The notes: generated from the letters alone by a model not told the origin. A stretch of DNA of 64,000 bases from Nocardioides pinisoli (GCF_024199985.1 NZ_JANARS010000002.1:496001-560000), one strand, 5' to 3'. Shown: positions 18,407 through 28,534, counted from the stretch's first letter. Translations and numbers: made by a program.

Positions 18407-18874
18407 ATGAGCACCGACCTCGACGCGCTCTACCAGGACATCATCCTGGACCACTACAAGAACCCGCACCACAAAGGGCTGCGCGACCCCTTCGAGTCCG
18501 AGGTGCACCACGTCAACCCCACCTGCGGCGACGAGGTCACCCTGCGGGTCCACCTCTCCGACGGTCCGGACGGGGCTGTCGTGCAGGACGTGTCCTACGA
18601 CAGCGTCGGCTGCTCGATCTCGCAGGCCTCGGCGTCGGTGCTGACCGACCTCGTCATCGGCAAGCCGGTCGACGAGGCGATGACGATCCACCAGACGTTC
18701 CTCGAGCTCATGCAGGGCAAGGGCCAGGTGGAGCCCGACGAGGACGTCCTCGAGGACGGCATCGCCTTCGCCGGTGTCGCCAAGTTCCCCGCGCGCGTGA
18801 AGTGCGCGCTGCTCTCCTGGATGGCGTGGAAGGACGCGACCACCCAGGCCCAATCAGAAGGAGCCCCCTCATGA
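18407..18874 (+). CDS. sufU: SufU, zinc-dependent sulfurtransferase
   Basis: 155-residue IscU-fold protein that accepts sulfur from SufS. The zinc ligands are seen as Cys40 and Asp42 (NPTCGDE), Cys69 (VGCSISQAS) and Cys133 (RVKCALLSW). The insert between the second and third cysteine regions is typical of SufU rather than IscU. It follows sufS by one base, and its stop overlaps sufT as ATGA. Confidence 0.96.
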   Translation: MSTDLDALYQDIILDHYKNPHHKGLRDPFESEVHHVNPTCGDEVTLRVHLSDGPDGAVVQDVSYDSVGCSISQASASVLTDLVIGKPVDEAMTIHQTFLELMQGKGQVEPDEDVLEDGIAFAGVAKFPARVKCALLSWMAWKDATTQAQSEGAPS

Positions 18875-19254
18875 CCGACTCCCAGGCCATCGACCACGGC
18901 GACCTCCCCGACGTGCCCGAGGCAGGACAGGGCGGCGGCACGTCGACGGTGACCGTCGACGACGTGACCGAGGCGATGAAGGACGTCGTCGACCCCGAGC
19001 TCGGGATCAACGTCGTCGACCTCGGCCTCGTCTACGGCGTCCACCTCGACGAGCACAGCAACGCCGTCCTCGACATGACCCTCACCTCGGCGGCCTGCCC
19101 GCTGACCGACGTGATCACCGACCAGACCGAGTCGGCCCTCGAGGGCCTCGTCGGCGACGTCGCGATCAACTGGGTCTGGATGCCCCCGTGGGGCCCGGAC
19201 AAGATCACCGACGACGGCCGCGAGCAGCTGCGGGCGCTCGGCTTCAACGTCTGA
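18871..19254 (+). CDS. sufT: SufT-type metal-sulfur cluster assembly factor (DUF59/MIP18)
   Basis: 127 residues. After a polar N-terminus of about 27 residues comes the DUF59 domain, with VVDPELGINVVDLGLVYGV, MTLTSAACPL and WVWMPPWGPDKITDDGREQL. The conserved cysteine is in SAACPL. These proteins help maturation of Fe-S proteins. ATG 18871 overlaps the sufU stop, and it is the last gene of the suf operon, followed by a strong hairpin. Confidence 0.93.
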   Translation: MTDSQAIDHGDLPDVPEAGQGGGTSTVTVDDVTEAMKDVVDPELGINVVDLGLVYGVHLDEHSNAVLDMTLTSAACPLTDVITDQTESALEGLVGDVAINWVWMPPWGPDKITDDGREQLRALGFNV

Positions 19255-19291
19255 GCGCAGCCGGCCTCGCCCGGCAACGGCCCCGTACGAC

Positions 19292-19324
19292 CACTCCCGC
19301 CCCCATCGATGGGGGGCGGGAGTG
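19292..19324. terminator. Strong hairpin ending the suf operon, probably bidirectional
   Basis: CACTCCCGCCCCC and GGGGGGCGGGAGTG pair almost perfectly around ATCGAT, giving a stem of about 15 bp. There is no U-tract. It lies 38 nt after sufT and also after the convergent secreted-protein gene, so it can serve both strands. Confidence 0.8.
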
Positions 19325-19372
19325 CTGCTTCCGGCCAGCTACCGGGAACCGGCGCCTCGGCTGCCGGGCGGA

Positions 19373-20338
19373 TCAGTCGCCGGCCCGCGCCCGTACCTTC
19401 GTGACCCAGTAGTCGGTGGTCGGGGTGGGCGGCGTGGAGAAGCGCGCGTTGGGCAGGTAGAGGTGCGAGCCGAACCTGGCCACCGTGGTCGGCACGTCGA
19501 ACGACGTCGAGGGGTCGAGGTCGCCGGCCGTGATGGTCCGCACGAGCCGTCCGCTCCGCCCGGTGGGCGACAGCTCGATGACGGCGATCTCGTTGAGCCG
19601 GTTGCGTACGACGTAGAGCGTGCGTCCGTGCCGGAGCATGCCGTCACCCGCCGTGAGCGACGCGCCGCCCAGGTCGACCTCGGTCGCCTCACCGGTGGCG
19701 GGGTCGACGCGGTAGAGCAGGCCGGTCGTCGAGTTGACCACGAGCAGGGCCCGCCCGGTGGGCGTGGTGCTGATGCCGTTGGCGCCGAAGCCGGTGCCCT
19801 GCACCCACTCGCCGGTCAGCGGGACGGTGGTGACCGCGGCGGCCGGAGCCCCGCCGGGCTCGCGGTCGAGGCGGTAGAGCTGCGCCTTCGAGGAGTCGGT
19901 GAACCAGGCAGCACCGCGGGTCAGCACGACGTCGTTGACGAAGCTGGTGCCGGTGGTGAGCGCCTGGTCGAGCAGCACGTCGCCCGTCTCGGTGTCGACG
20001 ACCCGGGCGGTGCCCGAGGTGCCGCCGGCGACGAAGAGGCGGCCCTGGCGGTCGGACTTCATGCCGACCGACGGGGTGCCGGGACCCTGGCTGATGACCG
20101 TCCCCTCGCCGGTGCGGAGCGACACCTCGTAGATGTCGCCGTCGACCCGCGAGCCGAACCAGGCGGTGGGACCGGGGCCGAGGGCGATGCCCTCGGGCTG
20201 GAAGCCGTCCGGCAGCTCGATCCGGGAAGGGAACGGGCGGTCGCCCGGGGGAGCGGCGCCGGCGGTGGTGGGTGACACGCCCGGCAGCAGCGTCAGGGCG
20301 AGGACAGCGGCGGCACTGGAGACGGTGGAGCGGCGCAT
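19373..20338 (-). CDS. Secreted SMP-30/gluconolactonase-like beta-propeller protein
   Basis: 321 residues with a clear signal peptide (MRRSTVSSAAAVLALTLLPG, cleavage near AGAAP). The mature part shows repeated propeller blades of the SMP-30/gluconolaconase or NHL type: LPDGFQPEGIALGPG, GTSFVNDVVLTRGAAWFTDS and GTGFGANGISTTP. The likely location is extracytoplasmic. No catalytic activity can be assigned. ATG 20338 has GGAGG five bases upstream. A TACGGT about 35 nt before the start may be its -10. It is convergent with sufT and divergent from the nucleotidyltransferase. Confidence 0.85.
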   Translation of the reverse strand: MRRSTVSSAAAVLALTLLPGVSPTTAGAAPPGDRPFPSRIELPDGFQPEGIALGPGPTAWFGSRVDGDIYEVSLRTGEGTVISQGPGTPSVGMKSDRQGRLFVAGGTSGTARVVDTETGDVLLDQALTTGTSFVNDVVLTRGAAWFTDSSKAQLYRLDREPGGAPAAAVTTVPLTGEWVQGTGFGANGISTTPTGRALLVVNSTTGLLYRVDPATGEATEVDLGGASLTAGDGMLRHGRTLYVVRNRLNEIAVIELSPTGRSGRLVRTITAGDLDPSTSFDVPTTVARFGSHLYLPNARFSTPPTPTTDYWVTKVRARAGD

Positions 20339-20458
20339 GGGACCTCCGAGTGGGTGGGACTCCCGACCGTAGCCCGGCGACGGCAACCGGACCAGAGGTC
20401 GCTCAGTGGGGCCGATTAATCCGTGGCGGCGACGCCCGTGCAGGCGCACACTCCATCC

Positions 20459-21241
20459 GTGCTCAACCCCCACCCCACCCGCTACGCCGAGCTCAACGGC
20501 GTGCTCCACGACCTCGTCACCGGCGCCCAGGACGCGCTGGGCGAGTCGTTCGTCGGCGCCTACCTCCAGGGCTCGTTCGCCCTCGGCGCCGGCGACATCC
20601 ACAGCGACTGCGACTTCCTCGTCGTGGTGCGCGAGCGACCCGACGCCGAGCAGGAGGGCGCGCTGCGGCGCCTCCACGCCGAGCTGCCGCGCCGCGACGG
20701 CTTCTGGTTCGGGCACCTCGAGGGCTCGTACGCCGTCGCCGGGGACCTCCGGTCGGTGACGGGACTCGGCCGGGAGTGGCTCCACGTCGACCATGGCTCG
20801 GACGTCATGTCGTGGTCGGAGCACTGCAACCAGCCGTGGACCCGCTGGGTCCTGCGGGAGCACGGCATCACCCTGGTCGGACCGTGCCCGGTGGAGCTGA
20901 TGGACCCGGTCCCCGGCGACGTTCTGCGCGACACCGCGCGGGCCGGCCTCGCGACGCTGGTCGACGACGTCCTCGGCTGGTGCCCACCGACGATCGCGTG
21001 GTGCCAGCGCTACCTCGTCGTGCAGGCCAGCCGCAGCCTCTACACGATCCGCACGGGCGAGGTCGCCAGCAAGCGTGACGCGCTGCGGTGGGTGATGGTG
21101 CACGGCGAGCCCTCGTGGCGGCCGCTGCTGCAGCAGGTGCTCGCCGACCGCGACCTCGGCCTGGACCCGCAGGCGCCGCCGCGTCCCGGGTCGATGGAAG
21201 CGGCGCGCGAGTTCGCGGCGTACGTCGCGGCTGTGGCGTGA
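20459..21241 (+). CDS. Nucleotidyltransferase, aminoglycoside adenylyltransferase-like (DUF4111 type)
   Basis: 260 residues from GTG 20459. The N-terminal nucleotidyltransferase fold has the GS-x10-DxD motif in GSFALGAGDIHSDCDF (GS at about 38-39, Asp50 and Asp52). The C-terminal helical domain, with WCQRYLVVQASRSLYTIRTG, is that of the streptomycin/spectinomycin adenylyltransferase group. Start 20459 places CACACT 6 nt upstream. GTG 20423 in the same frame is an alternative and would add 12 residues. Homology does not prove drug modification, and many chromosomal members have unknown substrates. Confidence 0.82.
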   Translation: MLNPHPTRYAELNGVLHDLVTGAQDALGESFVGAYLQGSFALGAGDIHSDCDFLVVVRERPDAEQEGALRRLHAELPRRDGFWFGHLEGSYAVAGDLRSVTGLGREWLHVDHGSDVMSWSEHCNQPWTRWVLREHGITLVGPCPVELMDPVPGDVLRDTARAGLATLVDDVLGWCPPTIAWCQRYLVVQASRSLYTIRTGEVASKRDALRWVMVHGEPSWRPLLQQVLADRDLGLDPQAPPRPGSMEAAREFAAYVAAVA

Positions 21242-21246
21242 CTGGC

Positions 21247-21252
21247 TACCCT
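21247..21252 (+). promoter_or_regulatory. Leaderless -10 element of the ASCH gene
   Basis: TACCCT stands 6 nt before ATG 21259, only 6 nt after the upstream stop, and no ribosome site is visible. Confidence 0.55.
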
Positions 21253-21258
21253 TCGCTC

Positions 21259-21657
21259 ATGGATCCCGAGGTCGAGCCCAGCGCCGTCGAGTTGAGCGAG
21301 ATCGACTTCGACCACGAGGAGCTGCGCGTCTTCTGGGACCTCGCCCGCTTCCACGCCAAGCTCAACGCCGCGCCGACCTACTTCGGGCCGACGACGCTGG
21401 AGTCCGTGCCGCCCCCGGCGTGGGCCTTCGGCGACTCGGCGGAGGAGTCCGACGCCTTCGTCGACACGGTGCTCGCCGAGGAGCGGGGGAGCACCACCGC
21501 CACCGTCGCGGACTACGCCGGTGACCTCCCGCGGGCCGGTGTGCTGTCCATCCTCTGCGACGGCTCCGGCCGGCCACGTGCGCTGATCGAGGTCAGCGAC
21601 GTGACTGTCACCGGTGACGACGTGACCGAGTCGTTCGAGGTCGTCTACCAGGCCTGA
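21259..21657 (+). CDS. ASCH-domain protein
   Basis: 132 residues forming an ASCH domain (PUA-like beta barrel): the FGDSAEESDAFVDTVLAEERGSTTATV block, then LPRAGVLSILCDGSGRPRALIEVSDV. ASCH proteins are thought to bind RNA, and a few hydrolyse modified nucleosides such as N4-acetylcytidine. The role here is unknown. ATG 21259 is supported by a TACCCT 6 nt upstream. It follows the nucleotidyltransferase by 17 bp but has its own promoter-like element. Confidence 0.85.
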   Translation: MDPEVEPSAVELSEIDFDHEELRVFWDLARFHAKLNAAPTYFGPTTLESVPPPAWAFGDSAEESDAFVDTVLAEERGSTTATVADYAGDLPRAGVLSILCDGSGRPRALIEVSDVTVTGDDVTESFEVVYQA

Positions 21658-21753
21658 GAGACCACCCCACGACGTTCTTCTCCTCCGCTTCGCTCCCCCG
21701 GACGACGCCGCGGGGACCCCGGACCTCGCCACGGCGTGTGGGAGAGTCCTCGC

Positions 21754-22299
21754 ATGGCTGAGCGGATGACCTACCTCCTCGTCGACGGGGAGAACATCGA
21801 CGCCACCCTGGGCACCTCGATCCTGGGACGGCGTCCGCGTCCGGAGGAGCGGCCGCGCTGGGACCGGCTCCTCGAGTGGGCCGAGCGGGCCTTCGACCAG
21901 GACGTCACCGGCCTGTTCTTCCTCGCCGCCAGCACCGAGCTCCCGACGAGCTTCGTCCAGGCGCTGCTCGCGATCGGCTTCAAGCCCATTCCGCTGAGCG
22001 GTGAGGGCAAGGTGGTCGACATCGCCATCCAGCGCACGGCCGAGGCGCTCGTCCACCGGCCTGCCGACGTGGTGCTCGTCAGCCACGACGGCGACTTCGT
22101 CGACCAGGTCTCCGCGCTCTGTGACGGCAGCCGCCAGGTCGGCGTCATCGGGTTCACCGAGTTCGTCAACTCGCAGTTCCGCACCCTGCCCGGCCTGCGG
22201 ATCTTCGACCTCGAGTACGACCTCGGGGCCTTCAACACGCCCCTGCCGCGCGTGCGGGTCATCCCGATCGACGAGTTCGACCCGCTCGACTTCCTCTGA
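21754..22299 (+). CDS. NYN-domain (PIN-like) nuclease-fold protein
   Basis: 181 residues. The conserved acidic positions of the NYN/LabA fold are present: LLVDGENID at the N-terminus, GEGKVVDIAIQRTA in the middle, and VVLVSHDGDFVDQV. The last is the usual SxDxDF motif. NYN proteins are predicted RNases. ATG 21754 is chosen because GGGAGAG precedes it. GTG 21736 is possible. It is convergent with the next gene with 6 bp between the stops. Confidence 0.85.
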   Translation: MAERMTYLLVDGENIDATLGTSILGRRPRPEERPRWDRLLEWAERAFDQDVTGLFFLAASTELPTSFVQALLAIGFKPIPLSGEGKVVDIAIQRTAEALVHRPADVVLVSHDGDFVDQVSALCDGSRQVGVIGFTEFVNSQFRTLPGLRIFDLEYDLGAFNTPLPRVRVIPIDEFDPLDFL

Positions 22300-22305
22300 G
22301 GCTGG

Positions 22306-22956
22306 TCACGCGGCGCGGGCCGTCACAGTGAGGACGCGGCCGGACCGCCCGTCCTCCAGGGCGTCGGCCTCGGCGCGGGCGACCTGGCGGCGCGACACCT
22401 TCATCGTCGGCGCCGCGTCGTCCGTGCCGACGTACGCCGGCTCGGCGGTCGCGTCGTCGTGCAGCACGGTCGGGCGGACGATCGTCCACGCGAGCCCGCT
22501 GTCGCGCACCATCTGCTCCTGCCGCTCGTGGTCGTCGACCTGGGGCCGGATCGCGAGGGTGAAGAAGGCCTTCAGCGCGAGCGGGAGGTGGCGGTAGGTG
22601 TCGCCGATGCCATAGGTCGACTGCACCACGAGCCGGCGGACGCCGTGCTGGTGCATCGCGTCGAGCACCGCCCGCGTGCCGGCCGACCGGACGTCGAGCC
22701 GTGAGCTCGCCCGGCGGGTCAGGCGGACCAGGAACGGGTTGTCGGGGATGCCGAGGGTGACGGCGACGGCGTCCTGCCCGACCATCGCCTTGCCCAGTGC
22801 GTCGGCGTCCAGCACGTCGCCGGTCACGGTGCGCACGTCCGCGCCGTGGTCGCCGGGGCTGCGGGAGAACGCGGTCACGAGGTGACCCCGCTCCACCAGC
22901 TCGGCGACCAGCTCGGCGCCGGTGCCCCGGCTCGCTCCCACCACGAGAACCTTCAT
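22306..22956 (-). CDS. NAD(P)-binding atypical SDR (NmrA/SDR5-like reductase)
   Basis: 216 residues with an N-terminal Rossmann motif VVGASRGTGAE (5-15), then VTGDVLDADAL and a RLVVQSTYGIGDT segment. There is no classical YxxxK. It resembles atypical SDRs such as NmrA-like or biliverdin-reductase-B-like proteins that bind NAD(P)H. AGGAGGAAG lies before ATG 22956. It is divergent from an AraC regulator with a 128-bp gap, which makes it a plausible target of that regulator. Confidence 0.82.
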   Translation of the reverse strand: MKVLVVGASRGTGAELVAELVERGHLVTAFSRSPGDHGADVRTVTGDVLDADALGKAMVGQDAVAVTLGIPDNPFLVRLTRRASSRLDVRSAGTRAVLDAMHQHGVRRLVVQSTYGIGDTYRHLPLALKAFFTLAIRPQVDDHERQEQMVRDSGLAWTIVRPTVLHDDATAEPAYVGTDDAAPTMKVSRRQVARAEADALEDGRSGRVLTVTARAA

Positions 22957-23084
22957 GTCTTCCTCCTGAGGTCGGGCCCGGTCTGGTCCGGGCTGTCTCC
23001 AGACTCGTGCTTGCTCGCTGGACGATCAATGCCGGTATCACCGGCGCTCTTGCTCGTTCGTCCGGTTCGCGCGACACTCGACGG

Positions 23085-24059
23085 GTGGAGCGCGACGTGC
23101 TGTCCGAGACCCTCACCGACTTCGGCATGAGCGGCGTCTTCTACGCCGTGTCCGAGCTCGCCGCACCGTGGGGCATCGAGATCCCGCCCCTCCCGGGCAC
23201 CGTGGTCTTCCACCTCGTCACCGAGGGCGAGCTGGTGCTCGAGGCCGCCGGGACGACGACGCGCCTGGTGGCCGGTGACATGGTGCTCGTCCCGACCGGC
23301 GCCGGCCACACGATCCTCGACGCCCCCGGCAGCGCCGCCACGCCCCTGTTCGACCTGCCCCGCGTCGAGCTGCGCGAGCGCTACGAGCGGCTGAGCATCC
23401 CCGGGCCCGGGGCCCGGAGCGAGGTGGTCTGCGGCGCCGTGAGCTTCAGCGGCCTGGGCGTCGCACGACTGCTGCGCAGCCTCCCGCCGGTGCTGCGGGC
23501 CGGCCACGGCGACGACGCCGCCTGGATGCGTGCGGCGTTCGACGTCATCGGACGGGAGTCGCGCCGTCCGCGGCCCGGCAGCGACGTGGTGACGGCCCGG
23601 CTCGCGGACGTCCTCGTCGTACAGGTGGTGCGGTCCTGGCTGGAGTCCGGGGCGCACGGGAGCGGGTGGGTGGCGGGCTTGCGTGACCCGCAGGTGGGGC
23701 GCGCGCTGGCGGCCTTCCACGCCGACCCGGCCGCGCCGTGGACGCTCGCGTCCCTGGCGGCCGAGGCGGGCATGTCCCGCTCGGCGTTCGCCGACCGCTT
23801 CCGTGCCGTGCTCGACGAGCCGCCGATGGCCTACGTGACCTCGTGGCGGATGGACCTCGCGGCCCGCATGGTGCGCGAGCGCGAGCTGCCGCTGGCCCGG
23901 GTGGCCGAGCGGGTGGGCTACCGGTCCGAGGCGGCCTTCAACCGGGCGTTCCGGCGCGCGCACCGGATGACCCCGGGCGCCTACGCGCGCCGCGACGCCG
24001 CCGTGATCGTCCTGCCGGAGGGCCTCGTCGCACCGGACCCCGTTCGCGCGCACCAGTGA
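23085..24059 (+). CDS. AraC-family transcriptional regulator (cupin-type sensor)
   Basis: 324 residues. The N-terminal cupin sensor (about 20-190) resembles the cupin_6 domain, with FHLVTEGELVLEA and AGDMVLVPTGAGHTI. The C-terminal pair of helix-turn-helix units (about 215-310) has WTLASLAAEAGMSRSAFADRF and VAERVGYRSEAAFNRAFRRA. GTG 23085 is chosen, with a GACACT element 6 nt before it. It is divergent from the NAD(P)-binding reductase, and such pairs are commonly regulator and target. The effector is unknown. Confidence 0.88.
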   Translation: MERDVLSETLTDFGMSGVFYAVSELAAPWGIEIPPLPGTVVFHLVTEGELVLEAAGTTTRLVAGDMVLVPTGAGHTILDAPGSAATPLFDLPRVELRERYERLSIPGPGARSEVVCGAVSFSGLGVARLLRSLPPVLRAGHGDDAAWMRAAFDVIGRESRRPRPGSDVVTARLADVLVVQVVRSWLESGAHGSGWVAGLRDPQVGRALAAFHADPAAPWTLASLAAEAGMSRSAFADRFRAVLDEPPMAYVTSWRMDLAARMVRERELPLARVAERVGYRSEAAFNRAFRRAHRMTPGAYARRDAAVIVLPEGLVAPDPVRAHQ

Positions 24060-24090
24060 CCGGCACGGTCACGGCGCCCAATCGACCCGC

Positions 24091-24096
24091 TAGCGT
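24091..24096 (+). promoter_or_regulatory. Leaderless -10 element of the acVLRF1 gene
   Basis: TAGCGT lies 6 nt before GTG 24103, and no ribosome site is present. Confidence 0.6.
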
Positions 24097-24102
24097 GCGG
24101 TC

Positions 24103-24708
24103 GTGCCCTCCGTCCTGGTCCCCGCCGCCCGCTGGGAGCGGTGGGTCGACAACTTCACGACCGGCCACGGTGGCGCGGCGCTGGCGGTCTCGGGCGGCTC
24201 GCTGCGCGGCGAGGCCGAGGACGGGTCCCACTTCACCGCACGCCTGCCGTTCGCGACGGCGTACGACGGCCCGGCGGAGGCCGGCGACTTCGCCGCGGCC
24301 GCCGTGGCGCCGGGGGAGTGGGGCGTGCTGCTCGTGCGTAAGGGCGGGTTCGCCGTCGCCCGCATGGGGGGGCAGGCGCTCGTCGAGCACAAGGTCGGTC
24401 AGCGGCACGTGCAGGGACGCACGAAGGCCGGGGGTCAGAGCCAGCAGCGCTTCGCGCGCCGACGCGACAACCAGGCGCGGCAGGCCTACGAGGCGGCGGC
24501 CGACCACGCCGCCCGCATCCTGGGTGGCGTCCGCCTCGTGGTGACCGGCGGCGACCACGCCGCGGTCGACGCCGTCCTCGAGGACCCGCGCCTGTCGTCG
24601 GTCACGGTGGTCGACCCGTGGCTGCCCGTGCCCGACCCGCGGCGCGCCGTCCTCGACCGCGCCGTCGCCGATGCGCAAGCGATCGTCGTGGACGTCGTCA
24701 ACGCCTGA
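24103..24708 (+). CDS. acVLRF1-type peptidyl-tRNA hydrolase (eRF1/Vms1-like)
   Basis: 201 residues. The key feature is GGQSQQRFARRRDNQAR (110-126). A GxxQ/GGQ loop of this form marks the VLRF1 branch of eRF1-like release factors, which cleave peptidyl-tRNA on stalled large ribosomal subunits in ribosome quality control. Actinobacteria carry a stand-alone version (acVLRF1), and the length and motif match. The N-terminal 100 residues form the substrate-facing beta domain, and the C-terminus ends in an eRF1-domain-3-like strand (AIVVDVV). Leaderless GTG start. It follows the AraC gene by 43 bp. Confidence 0.8.
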   Translation: MPSVLVPAARWERWVDNFTTGHGGAALAVSGGSLRGEAEDGSHFTARLPFATAYDGPAEAGDFAAAAVAPGEWGVLLVRKGGFAVARMGGQALVEHKVGQRHVQGRTKAGGQSQQRFARRRDNQARQAYEAAADHAARILGGVRLVVTGGDHAAVDAVLEDPRLSSVTVVDPWLPVPDPRRAVLDRAVADAQAIVVDVVNA

Positions 24709-24941
24709 GGGCGTCGATCTTCCGTTCGCCGACCGCGGGCGACTGCCGGGGTAATTAAGGGCCATCTGTCCCTTTACGGGCCCGTCCCGGTCCACCTCAC
24801 CCTTGACTACCCCCCGGACGGACGAGGGCGCGCCGGGTCGCCTGGCGGGCGACTGGCCAGCAGCTCCGCCCTCGCCTCGTAGGTGGCGGAGGCTCCGCGC
24901 GAGCTCACGGCGAGGTCGCCAACCCCTGACACCGCGTGCGC

Positions 24942-24947
24942 TAGGTT
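24942..24947 (+). promoter_or_regulatory. Leaderless -10 element of the phosphotransferase gene
   Basis: TAGGTT lies 7 nt before ATG 24955. The 246-bp region upstream (24709-24954) has no open gene that I can support. It contains a weak dyad around 24757-24775 (TTAAGGG / CCCTTTA) that may end the preceding transcript. Confidence 0.55.
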
Positions 24948-24954
24948 CACGCGC

Positions 24955-25884
24955 ATGGACGGGTCCACCGCGACGGGCTGGCAGCCGGAGCCGGGGTGGC
25001 AGCGGCTGCCGGGGTCGGGGCCCGCGACCGTCGGCCTCTGGTCGGCGACCCACCAGGGCCGCGACGTGGTCGTCAAGCGGCTGCAGGCCCCCGACCCCCG
25101 CGACCTCCCGGGCGTGCTGGCGCCGGGCGACGTGAACTACTGGAGGCGAGCCGCCGACGTCGCGCTGAGCGGGGTCGTCGCCGAGGCGCCGGGCCTGCGC
25201 GAGGCGCCCGTGGTCCGCGTCGACGAGGACGAGGAGGGCATCACCCTGGTCCACGAGCGCGTCGAGCCCTGCGACCCTCCCGGCCTGTGGCTGGCCGCCT
25301 GCCTCGGCCGCTTCGCCGCCGTCGACCTGGGTGAGCACGCCTGGCTGGCGCGCGACCAGCTGCGGAGCAGGCTCCGGCTCGTCGAGAGGCGCGGGGGCTG
25401 GCGCACCCTGGCCCGTACGCCCGTGTCCGACATCGCCGACCACCTGTGGTCGCGTCGCGCGGCGTGGCTCGACCGCTGCGACGCCCTCCCGCAGGTGGCG
25501 CAGCACGGTGACCCGTCGGCGGCCAACATCCCCGGCAGGCACGGCGAGGGCGCCGTGGCGATCGACTGGGCGCACCTCGGCCGGGGGCCGGTCGGCGCCG
25601 ACCTCGGCTACCTGTCGCTGGCGACCCGCGAGGACGTCGAGCACCTCGTGGAGGCCTACGTCGCCGCGCTGCCCGCCGGCCTCGCGGACGCCGCCGACGT
25701 GGCGACCGGCGCCCGGGTGATGGCCGTCTACACCGCCCTGACCCGGCTCGACTGGGCGCTGGCGCGGGTCGCGGACGGCGAGGGCGCCCTCGCCGGCAAG
25801 TTCCGCCACCCCAGCGTCGCGCCCTACATCCGCTCGATGCAGCGCCAGGTCGGCCAGATCGAGGCGCTGCTCAGCGACGGCTGA
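24955..25884 (+). CDS. Kinase-fold phosphotransferase (APH/choline kinase family)
   Basis: 309 residues with the aminoglycoside-phosphotransferase fold: the ATP lysine in DVVVKRL (K41), the catalytic loop HGDPSAAN (184-191) and the metal-binding IDW (Asp204). The loop usually reads HGDxxxxN, which is preserved. Family members phosphorylate small molecules, including aminoglycosides, choline, fructosamine or sugars. Nothing in this sequence or its neighbours fixes the substrate. ATG 24955 is supported by TAGGTT 7 nt upstream. It is convergent with the metallopeptidase gene. Confidence 0.83.
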   Translation: MDGSTATGWQPEPGWQRLPGSGPATVGLWSATHQGRDVVVKRLQAPDPRDLPGVLAPGDVNYWRRAADVALSGVVAEAPGLREAPVVRVDEDEEGITLVHERVEPCDPPGLWLAACLGRFAAVDLGEHAWLARDQLRSRLRLVERRGGWRTLARTPVSDIADHLWSRRAAWLDRCDALPQVAQHGDPSAANIPGRHGEGAVAIDWAHLGRGPVGADLGYLSLATREDVEHLVEAYVAALPAGLADAADVATGARVMAVYTALTRLDWALARVADGEGALAGKFRHPSVAPYIRSMQRQVGQIEALLSDG

Positions 25885-25903
25885 CCGGCTGTGCGGCTGC
25901 GCG

Positions 25904-26824
25904 TCAGAGCGACGAGGCGGAGAAGGTGTCGCAGGCCTCGAGGGTGCCCTCCTTGTAGCCACGGGTGAACCACGCCATCCGCTGCTCCGACGAGCCGTGG
26001 GTCCAGCCCTCAGGATCGACGCCCTGACCCGACTTCTGCTGGATCCGGTCGTCGCCGACGGCCTTCGCGGAGTCGAGGGCCTCCGCGATGTCGCCGTCGT
26101 CGAGGGTGATCAGCTCGCTGTCCTCGGCGTGGGCGGTCCACATGCCGGCGTAGCAGTCGGCCTGCAGCTCGAGTCGTACGGCGTCGGAGTCGGCGCCCTG
26201 CTGCGTGCGCACCTGCCCCATCGTGCCCATCAGGTTCTGGATGTGGTGGCCGTACTCGTGCGCGAGCACGTAGGGCTCGACGAAGTCGCCGCCCTGGCCG
26301 CCGAGCTGGCCCTCCAGCACGTCGGCGAAGAAGGTCGTGTCGAGGTAGATCTGCCGGTCGGCCGGGCAGTAGAACGGCCCGACCTGGGAGGTCGCCTGCC
26401 CGCAGCCGGTGTTGACGCCGCCGCTGAAGGTGATGGTCTGCGCCGGCGCGAGCTCGGCGCTCGCCTGCTCGGGCAGGGTGGCCCCCCAGTACTGCTCGAG
26501 CGAGAGCAGCACCGCCTTGCGGGCGCAGTCGGCGTCCTCGTTGGCGTCGGCGCCGGTGCGGCAGTTGGCGTAGCGCTCGCTGTCCTGCTCGATGCCCGCC
26601 GGGGTGCCGCCCTGGCTGCTCGGGTCGATGCCCGTCCCGCCGCCACCGCCGCCCACGCACTGGGTCAGGACGACGAACAGGATGATGATCAGGATGCCGC
26701 CGATGCCGCCACCGGCACGCGTGCCACCCGGCAGCGGCATGCGCATGCCGCCTCCGCCACCTCCGCCGCGGCCCGCGTCGCTGACCCGGCCTCCGCTGAT
26801 GTCGGCCTTCGGGTTGAAGCGCAT
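25904..26824 (-). CDS. Neutral zinc metallopeptidase (YpfJ/KPN_02809 family), membrane-anchored
   Basis: 306 residues. A Gly-rich N-terminus precedes one transmembrane segment (about 41-56, GGILIIILFVVL), then a periplasm-facing domain. The zinc site is HEYGHH (189-194), with a downstream acidic segment RLELQADCYAG supplying the third ligand. Paired cysteines (88/100, 141/153) suggest an exported fold. The family is widespread but its substrate is unknown. GGAAAGG precedes ATG 26824. It is divergent from the ABC-F gene. Confidence 0.9.
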   Translation of the reverse strand: MRFNPKADISGGRVSDAGRGGGGGGGMRMPLPGGTRAGGGIGGILIIILFVVLTQCVGGGGGGTGIDPSSQGGTPAGIEQDSERYANCRTGADANEDADCARKAVLLSLEQYWGATLPEQASAELAPAQTITFSGGVNTGCGQATSQVGPFYCPADRQIYLDTTFFADVLEGQLGGQGGDFVEPYVLAHEYGHHIQNLMGTMGQVRTQQGADSDAVRLELQADCYAGMWTAHAEDSELITLDDGDIAEALDSAKAVGDDRIQQKSGQGVDPEGWTHGSSEQRMAWFTRGYKEGTLEACDTFSASSL

Positions 26825-26935
26825 GTGACGTTGCCTTTCCGCAGGTCATGACGGTCGATTCGACCTCTGCGCACACTAGCGCCTGCGTCGCCGATGGGGC
26901 TCTCGCCTCCACCCCTTCGTAGGATGTCGTCCGAG

Positions 26936-28532
<1,597 letters not shown>

Positions 28533-28534
<2 letters not shown>

